This document shows, in pieces, positions 16,780 to 24,962 of a stretch of DNA of 64,000 bases. The position numbers and the translations under genes are program-made. Source of the stretch: Microcoleus sp036704825 (GTDB lineage Bacteria; Cyanobacteriota; Cyanobacteriia; Cyanobacteriales; Microcoleaceae). Below the pieces are notes generated by a model that was given only the letters and a program-made list of their open reading frames with translations, was not told the DNA's origin and ran no database searches. Position 1 is the first letter of the stretch, and each line of letters opens with the position of its first letter. Location: the NCBI GenBank assembly GCA_036704825.1, contig JAUBSN010000011.1:1-64000 (forward strand), in the 5' to 3' direction.

Positions 16780-18168
16780 ATGCAAGTTTGTGTCATCGGT
16801 ACAGGATATGTTGGCTTAGTCACCGGCACTTGTTTGGCCCACATCGGCCACCAGGTGATTTGCGTAGACAACAACGAAGAAAAAGTTAAATTAATGAAGT
16901 CTGGACAGTCGCCTATTTTTGAACCAGGACTGTCTGAATTAATGTCCTCTGCATCTGCGTCGGGCAATCTAGAATTTACTTCGGATTTAGCAGCAGGAGT
17001 GGCTCACGGGGACATTTTATTCATTGCCGTGGGAACGCCTCCTTTGCCTACTGGGGAAAGCGATACTCGCTACGTGGAAGCGGTTGCCCGCGGCATTGGA
17101 GCTCACCTCGACGGCGATTACAAAGTAATCGTCAACAAATCGACAGTTCCCATCGGTTCGGGAGATTGGGTGCGAAGAATTGTACTAGACGGTTTAGCAG
17201 AACGTCAAAAACCTCAAAGCGGTGATGGGGTTTCTGGTGAGGAAGTCGCAGCAAAAACTGGTGTTCAATTTGATGTGGTTAGCAACCCGGAGTTTTTGCG
17301 GGAGGGCTGTGCTGTTTTCGATACTTTTAATCCCGATCGCATTGTTCTCGGCAGCAACTCTCGGCGGGCGATGGATATGATGCTGCAGTTATACCGGCCG
17401 ATTGTCGATCGCAAGTTTGCAGAAAATCAGTCTTTGCCGGAGGTGCCTGTGGTGATGACTGATATCAGTTCAGCGGAGATGATTAAGTACGCAGCTAATG
17501 CTTTTTTGGCTACTAAGATTAGCTTTATTAATGAAGTGGCTAATATTTGCGATCGTGTCGGTGCAGATGTTAGTCAAGTTGCCCGAGGTATCGGCTTAGA
17601 TTCGCGGATTGGCAACAAGTTTCTGCAAGCTGGCATTGGTTGGGGCGGTTCTTGTTTCCCCAAAGATGTCTCGGCTTTAGTTCACACTGCTGAGGATTAC
17701 GGCTACGAGGCGCATTTGCTGAAAGCGGCAGTGGAAGTTAACGAACGCCAGCGGTTGATTGCTATTGAAAAGTTGCAACAAGTTTTGAAGATTCTCAAAG
17801 GTAAAACAGTCGGACTTTTGGGTTTAACTTTCAAGCCGGATACTGACGATTTGCGGGATGCTCCGGCGCTGAATTTAATCGAGAATTTGAATCGGTTGGG
17901 AGCGAAAGTTAAAGCTTACGATCCGATTGTTTCTCAAACTGGAATGCGTCACGGTTTGTCGGGAGTTTTGGTAGAAACCGATCCGGAAAGACTGGCCGAC
18001 GGTTGCGATGCTTTGGTGTTGGTGACTGACTGGGAACAGTTTGGCAATTTAGATTACGAGAAAATGGCGAAGTTGATGAATCATCCGGTGATGATTGACG
18101 GCCGCAATTTCTTAGACAAGAAGGCTTTAGAAGCGGCTGGTTTCCAATATGTGGGGATTGGAAGGTAA
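16780..18168 (+). CDS. ugd: UDP-glucose 6-dehydrogenase
   Basis: Oxidises UDP-glucose to UDP-glucuronate with two NAD+. The 462 residues begin MQVCVIGTGYVGLVTG, a Rossmann GxGxxG, and have the catalytic C292 in GWGGSCFPKD. The C-terminal NAD-dependent domain has TFKPDTDDLRDAP. The start is the ATG preceded by GAGGAG at 16768-16773; an earlier in-frame ATG at 16612 lies in repeat DNA and is rejected. It is an operon partner of the upstream UDP-glucuronate decarboxylase. Confidence 0.96.
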   Translation: MQVCVIGTGYVGLVTGTCLAHIGHQVICVDNNEEKVKLMKSGQSPIFEPGLSELMSSASASGNLEFTSDLAAGVAHGDILFIAVGTPPLPTGESDTRYVEAVARGIGAHLDGDYKVIVNKSTVPIGSGDWVRRIVLDGLAERQKPQSGDGVSGEEVAAKTGVQFDVVSNPEFLREGCAVFDTFNPDRIVLGSNSRRAMDMMLQLYRPIVDRKFAENQSLPEVPVVMTDISSAEMIKYAANAFLATKISFINEVANICDRVGADVSQVARGIGLDSRIGNKFLQAGIGWGGSCFPKDVSALVHTAEDYGYEAHLLKAAVEVNERQRLIAIEKLQQVLKILKGKTVGLLGLTFKPDTDDLRDAPALNLIENLNRLGAKVKAYDPIVSQTGMRHGLSGVLVETDPERLADGCDALVLVTDWEQFGNLDYEKMAKLMNHPVMIDGRNFLDKKALEAAGFQYVGIGR

Positions 18169-18189
18169 AGAAGAGTTTTGAGCAGAATC

Positions 18190-18270
18190 TCTATCCCGTA
18201 GGGTGCGCCGAAGCGCACCTTACAAACGAGCATTTCTAAGCCGTAGGATGCGCCGAAAAACACCTTACAT
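18190..18270. repeat. Two copies of a GTAGGGTGCGC palindrome
   Basis: CCGTAGGGTGCGCCGAAGCG with CACCTTAC (18193-18221), and a diverged copy CCGTAGGATGCGCCGAAAAA with CACCTTAC (18240-18268). The first can fold GTAGGGTGCGC on GCGCACCTTAC. It may terminate the ugd operon. Confidence 0.65.
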
Positions 18271-18313
18271 TTGCTGGCTACCAACAATTGCGGGTTGAGC
18301 CACCCCGCGTGCT

Positions 18314-18784
18314 TTAAAAATTTTCCATCAATTCTTTTTCTCGAACGTAAACATCTCGTAGCTGTTGCAGCGCTGAGGCAGAAATTACCGATTTAACTGT
18401 AGCGACTAATTTACCCCACTCAAGCAAGCTGTCAACTGAAACAGCCGTTTTGAAGTTGTACGTATAGAATTTAGTCCAAAATTCTGGTGCTTGTGTTCGT
18501 TTCCAGCGTTTGTACCATGCGACAAAATCTCGATCGCAGGGCGGTTTTACTTCTAAGATTGGGGGGAAATCGGCGTAGCTGACAAATCGACTCAGGCCTT
18601 TGGCGTGAACGTACACCGCGTTGTGGCAGCATTCGATCCGGTATATCTGTTCGGGTGATATGTTGAACAAGAGTGCCACTGTTTCTTCGGTGACAAATCT
18701 CGATCGCGGATTGACGATCGACGATGTGTGAATAATTTTTGATGCGCCGATCTCTGACGCTCTTAACTGATTTTCTGATATCAT
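18314..18784 (-). CDS. Hypothetical cyanobacterial protein
   Basis: A 156-residue soluble protein with no recognised domain. It is rich in aromatic residues in the centre (FVAWYKRWKRTQAPEFWTKFYTYNF). The sequence looks protein-like and has no signal peptide or membrane segment. It is convergent with ugd and divergent from the XRE gene. Confidence 0.6.
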   Translation of the reverse strand: MISENQLRASEIGASKIIHTSSIVNPRSRFVTEETVALLFNISPEQIYRIECCHNAVYVHAKGLSRFVSYADFPPILEVKPPCDRDFVAWYKRWKRTQAPEFWTKFYTYNFKTAVSVDSLLEWGKLVATVKSVISASALQQLRDVYVREKELMENF

Positions 18785-19082
18785 TGTAGTTGCATCTGGT
18801 GGTGGTAGCTAAATCTATCTCTGCTAAGTCCGATCGACAGAAATAATATGTCGGGATTAATTTTAACTGGCGCTCGTCTTTAGTTTCGTTGACTCCGCCG
18901 CAAAACGGAGACAAGCCCCGACTTCTGCGATGAGAGGCGCAAAATTTTCGACCAACGTTCAAGCTCCCAGATTCATCTTTAGAGTCAATCTAAAATCTCA
19001 AATCTAAAATCTCAAATCGAATGACCGGGGCGATCGCTTTTTGATATATTATACTAAATCCAAAATTTTGTAAATAGTGCAT

Positions 19083-19301
19083 ATGAGCAAAGGCTTAGTC
19101 AGATTGCGGGTTCGAGAGTTGGCGGCCCAGAAGGGATGGACGCTCAAAGAGGTTGCGGAGCGATCGGGCGTCGGCTACAGTACCATCAGCAATTATGCCC
19201 GTTCTCAGGGGATGGCAATGGTTGACTTTGCAGCAGTCCACAAGCTGGCTCGAACTTTTGATGTGATGATTGAGGATTTCGTGGTCATCCTCGAAAAATA
19301 G
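19083..19301 (+). CDS. XRE-family HTH regulator
   Basis: A 72-residue protein, essentially one Cro/C1-type helix-turn-helix domain (TLKEVAERSGVGYSTISNYA). The ATG at 19083 is preferred to a GTG two codons earlier. It is similar to small phage- or toxin-type regulators. It lies 162 bases before the NACHT gene on the same strand, so it could control that gene, though the gap contains HIP1 repeats and may have its own promoter. Confidence 0.85.
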   Translation: MSKGLVRLRVRELAAQKGWTLKEVAERSGVGYSTISNYARSQGMAMVDFAAVHKLARTFDVMIEDFVVILEK

Positions 19302-19463
19302 TTGAACCTTTTGCCTAAATTCAAGGTTGTAGCGATCGACTTTTGATGTGGCGATCGAAGTTTTGATGTCATTATTTCAGCATAGGTCGATCGCCCGCAA
19401 CCAAACTCGATCGCCTACAATCAAACTAACCCCCTTCGATCCTAAAATTAGGAGAACCGTCAA
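19302..19463. other. Spacer with HIP1-like repeats and the NACHT ribosome-binding site
   Basis: Degenerate GCGATCGA..TTTTGATGT units (19332-19370) resemble the boundary repeat of the 5-8 kb region. AGGAGA near 19450 is a good ribosome-binding site for the NACHT start at 19464. Confidence 0.5.
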
Positions 19464-22400
19464 ATGCTAGAAGCTGCGCTATTAGGGCTTTTCAACATTG
19501 CTTTCGAGGCGATAGTCGGAACTCAAGCCAATGATGCAGCAAAGCACCTCTGTTTGAAGGGCATCAAAAAATTATCACAAGACGGTAAAATTGTCAATCA
19601 CGATTTAGAAAAAGCGCTAAAAAGTTCTTTCCTGAAAACTCAACAACAAATCGCCTCAGAATGCAAACAGGAAATCGATCCGAAAAATACGGATAACCGA
19701 GAGAGTTTTAGCTATTCGCTGCAACACAGGCGGCGGGATTTTGATTGGTTGAAACGAAAGCTCGAAAAGCTGAAATTAGAATTACAACAAGTCGATAAAG
19801 AAACAGTCCCGTCTGGGATTCCCATTACAGGATTAGATGAGATAGAATTGCTGCTGACTTCCGCAGATGAGTTAAAGCAGAATCAGGTTGAAGAAGTTAA
19901 GCAAAAATTGCTGGAAGTAGCCCTAGAAAATTGCGATATCGCACCCTACAAAACCAAGTTAGAGCAAGAGTTGTTTCCCTTGGTAGCGGCATACTTTGCT
20001 CGGGAAATCAAGGATAATGATAAGGTTTTTCAGATTTTTACCGGGCAAACTTTGACGCGGATCGATCGCACAGCGCAACAGATTTATGCTTGGCTTGAGG
20101 AGACTGTGGAAAAGAGCCGCATTGTTTACCAACCGATAGACTGGCAAGCTATTTGCCTGCAGATTTTAGAGGAGAAAGAACAGCAGCGACTTAGTAGCAA
20201 TCAGCTAACTTTTGGCAACCATCAAATAGATGATGTTTATGTACCGCTGGGTTTGGTGGAACGGCAGAAAGTGACTCAGCGACGCGAGGATGTTGCGGCT
20301 GAGGAAGGTTCGGATTTGTACCGGGAAAAAGAAGTTACTCAAACATTTAAACACAGCGAGTTTCTTGAGCAAGTGATCCAGCAAGGAAGGAGCCAGAAAA
20401 GCAATGGGAAGCGGTTAGGAATTATTGGGGAACCGGGGGCGGGGAAAACAACGCTGTTGCGGCAGATTGCTAATTGGGTAGCTGATGAGATTTCCGAGGC
20501 GATTGTTATTTGGGTGTCTTTGGCAGATTTGCAGGGGAACGAATTAGAGCCGTATTTATTTGATAATTGGCTTTTGGCAGCTATTAAGAGAATTGGGAAG
20601 GCTGAGGTGACTGCGGAAATTAAGGATGATTTTGTAGCACAATTTAATGCTGAGCGCGTTTGGTTGGTGTTGGATGGGGCGGATGAGATGGCTGTCGGCG
20701 ATGGCAATCCTTTGGCGGAAATTCAGCGGCAAATTAGAACGGGCGGCTGTATTCAAAAGGCGCGAATTGTGCTAAGTTGTCGGCAGAATGTTTGGGATGC
20801 GATCGGCTCTGCGTTGGATACATTTGATACTTATCGCACTCTGGAATTTTCCTATCCCGAACAGGTGGAGATATTTATTGATAAATGGTTTGGAACCCCC
20901 CCTAACCCCCCCTTGGTAAGGGGGGGGACAAGAGATGATGGGGAGCAGACAAGAGAAGATGAAACTCTTGCTCCCCCCTTAGCAAGGGGGGCTGGGGGGG
21001 TGCTTTCTCAACAGCTACGGGAAGCATTAGATGAAACTCTTACTTCCCCCTTAGCAAGGGGGGCTGGGGGGGATCTTTCTCAACAGCTACGCGAAGCATT
21101 AGCAGCATCAGGAAAAGAGCGAATTCGAGATTTAGTGAAAAATCCCCTGAGATGTTCGCTGCTGTGCGGCACTTGGCAGTCGTTGGATGGGGATTTGCCG
21201 GATACTAAGGCTAAGCTTTATCGGCGATTTGTGACTACTTTGTATCAGTGGAAAAAACCGCGCCTGAATTGGATTCAGCAGCAGGAATTGAATGCGGCTT
21301 TGGGGAAATTGGCACTTTCTGGGATGTTAAATGAAACTGCGCGGTTTCAGTTGCGAGAAAGTGTGGGATGTCGGGTAATGGGTGCATCGCAGTTTGAGTT
21401 AGCTTGCGATTTGGGTTGGCTGAATTTAGTGGCGAGGGATGGGGAGACGCTGGAAGGGATTTATGCTTTTTACCATCCGACTTTTCAGGAATATTTTGCG
21501 GCGTTGGCGGTTGAGGATTGGCACTTTTTCTTGAATCACTTTCCTAAGAATCCGCAACATCCTGATGCTAGATATCGCATTTTTGAGAAGCAGTGGAAAG
21601 AGGTTATTTTGCTGTGGTTGGGGCGTGAGGAGGTTGGGAAGGAGGAGAAGGAAGCGTTTATTAAAGCGTTGGTTAAGTTTAAGGTTAGGTGGGATAAATT
21701 TTATGGATATCGGGCATATTTTCTAGCGGCTGCGGGGATTGCTGAGTTTAAAGATTGTAGTCTGGCTGATGAGATTGTGTCGCAGATTGTTATTTGGGGA
21801 TTTGGTTATTGTAACAAGCAAAAACAGGATTGGCGGACATTTCTCGATCCAATTGTCGATAGAGCAAGGGAAGTTCTGAAAGAAACGGATCGCAAAAGGG
21901 CTATCTCCGCTTTAGTCGAGTTAATCCGCAATTCAGGTGATGAATATACCCGGAGGCGAGCGACCAGAAGTTTGGGGGGAATCGGCAAAAATTGCCCAGA
22001 CACGATCGCCGCTTTAGTCGAGTTAATCGGTACTTCTCAGGATGAACATACCCGGTGTGTAGCGGCAGAGAGCTTAGGTAAAATAGAAAAGAATAACCCA
22101 GTTGCGATCGCCACTTTAGTTGAGTTACTCCGCAATTCAGTTGAGAAAAAGACCGAGAAGCGAGCGGCATATAGCTTGGGGAAAATAGGCAAAGATAGCC
22201 CAGAAGCGATCGCCGCTTTAGTAGAACTCATCCCCAATTCAGTTGAGAACGGTATGGACAGGTTTTTCTATCGGCACAACGTACCTACCTATATAATATT
22301 GGCATATAGCTTAGTGAAAATAGGCAAAAATAATCCAGTTGCGATCGCCGCTTTAGTCGAGTTAATCCGCAGTTCAGATAATAAACTTACTCAATGCTTC

Positions 22401-23522
22401 GCGGCAAAAATTTTAGGTAAGATAGACAAAGATAACCCGGTAGCTCTCGAAATTTTATTGGATTCAGTCCGCAACTACCGTCCTAAAGATAATCGTTATC
22501 AAGCGGCAGAAAGATTAGCAAGAATCGGCAAAAATAACCCAGTTGCAATCGCTGCTTTAGTCGAGTTAATTCGCACTTCCCGTAATAAAGTTACCCGGTG
22601 GCGAGCGGCAGAATGCTTGGGGAAAATAGATAAAGATAACCCAGTTGCAATCAGCGCTTTAGTCGAGTTAAGCCGCAACTCGAATGAAAGAACCCGGTGG
22701 TCAGCGGCAGATAGCTTAGGTAAAATAGGCAAAAATAACCCAGTTGCGATCGCCGCTTTAGTCGAGTTAATCCGCAATTCCGGTGCAGAAAGTACCCGGT
22801 GTCAAGCGATAAACAGCTTAGGGGCAATAGGCAAAAATCACCCAGAGGCAATCTCCGCTTTAGTCGAGTTGCTCGGTACTTCTCAAGGTGAATATACCCG
22901 GAGCCTAGCGGTAGAATGCTTAGGAAAAATAGACAACAATAACCCAGTTGCAATCTCCGCTTTAGTCGAGTTCATGGGCATTTCTCAGAATGGATATCAT
23001 CTGTGGGAATTGGGAAATAAATTAGAAAAAGTAGGCAAAAATAACCCAGTTGCGATCGCAGCTTTCATCGAGTTAATCCGCACTTCAGGTGATGAACTGA
23101 CCCGGCTTCAAGCGGCAGAAGTTTTGAGAGAAATAGACAACAACAACCCTGTTGCTCTCGCCGCTTTAGTCGATTTAATCCGCAACTCAGCTAACCCAGA
23201 TACCCGGTGTCGAGCGGCATCTAGCTTAGGTAAAATAGAGAAATATCACCCAGTTGCGATCGCGACTTTAATAGAGTTGATGCCTAATTATAACCCTGAA
23301 TATTCTCTTTTTGACCCGGCAGATAGCTTACTGGAAATTATGAAAGGTAAACACTTCGCCACAGCAGTCTCAGGTTTGAAAAATCGCCTAACTTCGGAAA
23401 TCTACAAAAATGATTTTGGTCGGAATGAAAGATGTCACAGAGTCATCTGGAATTGTGCCGAAAATATGACTTACCCTGACTTTTATCAAGCATGGCACAC
23501 TCAACCCACCCCCACCAATTAG
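19464..23522 (+). CDS. NACHT NTPase with HEAT repeats, ended by an in-frame amber codon
   Basis: A STAND-type sensor/switch protein, 1352 residues as read. Residues 1-300 are helical. The NACHT domain has Walker A GEPGAGKTT (322-330, K328) and Walker B VWLVLDGADE (399-408, D404), followed by the helical STAND part to about 800. From about residue 813 on there are about a dozen HEAT-like repeats of 35 residues (AIAALVELIRNS..R..AAESLGKIGKNNP), the likely ligand-sensing part. Bacterial NACHT proteins include antiphage defence proteins and NLR-like signalling proteins. An insertion at 474-545 is repeat-derived. The TAG at 23520 is followed by 150 further in-frame codons, so the ancestral protein was about 1503 residues. 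Confidence 0.9.
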   Translation: MLEAALLGLFNIAFEAIVGTQANDAAKHLCLKGIKKLSQDGKIVNHDLEKALKSSFLKTQQQIASECKQEIDPKNTDNRESFSYSLQHRRRDFDWLKRKLEKLKLELQQVDKETVPSGIPITGLDEIELLLTSADELKQNQVEEVKQKLLEVALENCDIAPYKTKLEQELFPLVAAYFAREIKDNDKVFQIFTGQTLTRIDRTAQQIYAWLEETVEKSRIVYQPIDWQAICLQILEEKEQQRLSSNQLTFGNHQIDDVYVPLGLVERQKVTQRREDVAAEEGSDLYREKEVTQTFKHSEFLEQVIQQGRSQKSNGKRLGIIGEPGAGKTTLLRQIANWVADEISEAIVIWVSLADLQGNELEPYLFDNWLLAAIKRIGKAEVTAEIKDDFVAQFNAERVWLVLDGADEMAVGDGNPLAEIQRQIRTGGCIQKARIVLSCRQNVWDAIGSALDTFDTYRTLEFSYPEQVEIFIDKWFGTPPNPPLVRGGTRDDGEQTREDETLAPPLARGAGGVLSQQLREALDETLTSPLARGAGGDLSQQLREALAASGKERIRDLVKNPLRCSLLCGTWQSLDGDLPDTKAKLYRRFVTTLYQWKKPRLNWIQQQELNAALGKLALSGMLNETARFQLRESVGCRVMGASQFELACDLGWLNLVARDGETLEGIYAFYHPTFQEYFAALAVEDWHFFLNHFPKNPQHPDARYRIFEKQWKEVILLWLGREEVGKEEKEAFIKALVKFKVRWDKFYGYRAYFLAAAGIAEFKDCSLADEIVSQIVIWGFGYCNKQKQDWRTFLDPIVDRAREVLKETDRKRAISALVELIRNSGDEYTRRRATRSLGGIGKNCPDTIAALVELIGTSQDEHTRCVAAESLGKIEKNNPVAIATLVELLRNSVEKKTEKRAAYSLGKIGKDSPEAIAALVELIPNSVENGMDRFFYRHNVPTYIILAYSLVKIGKNNPVAIAALVELIRSSDNKLTQCFAAKILGKIDKDNPVALEILLDSVRNYRPKDNRYQAAERLARIGKNNPVAIAALVELIRTSRNKVTRWRAAECLGKIDKDNPVAISALVELSRNSNERTRWSAADSLGKIGKNNPVAIAALVELIRNSGAESTRCQAINSLGAIGKNHPEAISALVELLGTSQGEYTRSLAVECLGKIDNNNPVAISALVEFMGISQNGYHLWELGNKLEKVGKNNPVAIAAFIELIRTSGDELTRLQAAEVLREIDNNNPVALAALVDLIRNSANPDTRCRAASSLGKIEKYHPVAIATLIELMPNYNPEYSLFDPADSLLEIMKGKHFATAVSGLKNRLTSEIYKNDFGRNERCHRVIWNCAENMTYPDFYQAWHTQPTPTN
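20896..21101 (+). repeat. Repeat insertion inside the NACHT gene, with a 72-base tandem duplication
   Basis: The stretch starts with a C-run/G-run palindrome (20897-20929). It is followed by two tandem copies of a 72-base unit (20958-21029 and 21030-21101), each with a CCCCCTTAGCAAGGGGGGCT palindrome, differing at several bases. The unit is 24 codons long, so the frame is kept; each copy adds DETL..PLARGAGG.LSQQLREAL. Confidence 0.88.
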
Positions 23523-23975
23523 CCAATACCCGACAACCACTCAAAAAACACCGATATCACCACACTCCTAAAACAACTCCAACCCACAGATAAAACCTTC
23601 CCCGTTCCCCTCAACATACGCGCCTTAGAAGGCGAAACCGATACAAGCGCGATCGCCCAAGAACTCTGTACCCAACTATATCAAACAATCTTCCCCGCAG
23701 ATACAGATATTCCCGCAATTCGCAACGCCCCCAAATTCAAGCGATTAATCCCCCAACTCAAAAATCGGCTGCAAAAACAGCACATCGCCTTAATTTTGCA
23801 CTCCTGTCCCTGCGAAGATGCGCTTTCGACTTTCTGCCGCAAACTCGCCGACAATCAAATGGGAATTCATATCGCCTGGATTACCGATACACCGCTGGAA
23901 TTGCCGTTAACAGGTTTTGCGGTGGATGGAGATGATTTGTTTGATGCGGTACAGAATTGGATCGGGCGGATATAA
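23523..23975 (+). pseudogene. Detached C-terminal domain of the NACHT protein
   Basis: Directly after the TAG, in the same frame, 150 codons stay open to a TAA at 23973. They read as real protein: a helical start (TTLLKQLQ), then LNIRALEGETDTSAIAQELC, IALILHSCPCEDALSTFCRK, IHIAWITDTPLELPL and FDAVQNWIGRI. The strand/helix alternation and end resemble the short alpha/beta C-terminal extension of many cyanobacterial NACHT proteins (from memory). No good start codon exists before an ATG in its last third. It is therefore the tail of the NACHT protein, cut off by one nonsense change, unless the amber codon is read through. Confidence 0.75.
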
Positions 23976-24060
23976 ATAACCTCATGAATAGAGCCCCTCT
24001 CCCTCGATCGAGAAACGGTTTGATTCGGGTACTATGTAACTGTCAACTGCTATATAACTG

Positions 24061-24069
24061 TGCTATAAT
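24061..24069 (+). promoter_or_regulatory. Extended -10 promoter for the Uma2 gene
   Basis: TGCTATAAT is a perfect extended -10 element about 34 bases before the ATG at 24103. No good -35 box is visible, as is common with extended -10 promoters. An AGGAAAT ribosome-binding site follows. Confidence 0.5.
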
Positions 24070-24102
24070 TGGAAAGAGGCGAGCTTTGCAGGAAATTAAA
24101 AT

Positions 24103-24750
24103 ATGGTATTACCAACAATTAGTGAAGATACAATTTCCCTCGCGCCAGGAGACGAACTTATTCTGCGATTTAGAACTTGGGAAGATTATGAAGCATTGCT
24201 AGCCCGTCGAGAAGATAAAGCTGGATTGAGAATTCGCTACAGCAGCAAAACCCAAGAAATTAGAATTATGTCTCCATTGCCCAGACACGGTAAAAATTCA
24301 GATATACTGGCAGATTTGGTCAAAGCTTTACTGGGACATGAATGCAGAGATTGGGACGCATTTACCCCAATTACCCTCAAGCGCATTAACCAACAAGGAA
24401 TCGAACCAGATTATTGTTTTTACACCGACAATCGCGCAGATATTTTAGGAAAAGAGCGGATAGATTTAGAAACAGATCCGCCCCCAGATTTAGCGATTGA
24501 AATCGATCTGACTTGCACGACTAAACCAGAAGATTATGAAGCGATAGCACCTTTAGAACTATGGGTTTACCGTCAAAGTCAATTGTCGATTTATCAGTTC
24601 GGTTCGCAGCAGTATCGAGACTCTCAAATTAGTCGCTGGTTTCCCGGTTACGATCTCAAAACCTTAATTCCTCAATATTGCGATCGGGGCTGGCAGATGG
24701 GTTCTAGTGCGGCGCTGCGAGAGTTTGAAGAATTGTTGCGATCGCGATGA
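24103..24750 (+). CDS. Uma2-family (DUF820) PD-(D/E)xK endonuclease-like protein
   Basis: A 215-residue member of the Uma2 family, greatly expanded in cyanobacteria, with a restriction-endonuclease-like fold. Candidate active-site residues are E-P-D-Y-C near 106-110 and the D..PPPDLAIEIDLT block near 124-137, which gives the D..ExD signature. The cellular role is not known; many copies are thought to be mobile or selfish. It has its own extended -10 promoter. It is not clearly linked to the NACHT gene. Confidence 0.88.
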   Translation: MVLPTISEDTISLAPGDELILRFRTWEDYEALLARREDKAGLRIRYSSKTQEIRIMSPLPRHGKNSDILADLVKALLGHECRDWDAFTPITLKRINQQGIEPDYCFYTDNRADILGKERIDLETDPPPDLAIEIDLTCTTKPEDYEAIAPLELWVYRQSQLSIYQFGSQQYRDSQISRWFPGYDLKTLIPQYCDRGWQMGSSAALREFEELLRSR

Positions 24751-24962
24751 ATATTTGAGAGTAAAAATGGGCGATCGTACTGACAATAAATATAACAGCG
24801 GCTCTCTCCAGACTCCAGACTCCAGACTGCATATGTTTCCTACAATACCTTCGCTGGTGACAGACAAAAATGTGCGATCGACAGATGCAAACCTACTATT
24901 GAACCTACAATACTATTTTTAGAGACGCCATCTACAGAGCTTCCCAAAGACTCCCCCAAACC

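Noticed and set aside
24707..24922. 71-codon frame after the Uma2 gene
   Set aside because: It overlaps the end of Uma2 and continues into CTCCAGA heptamer repeats.
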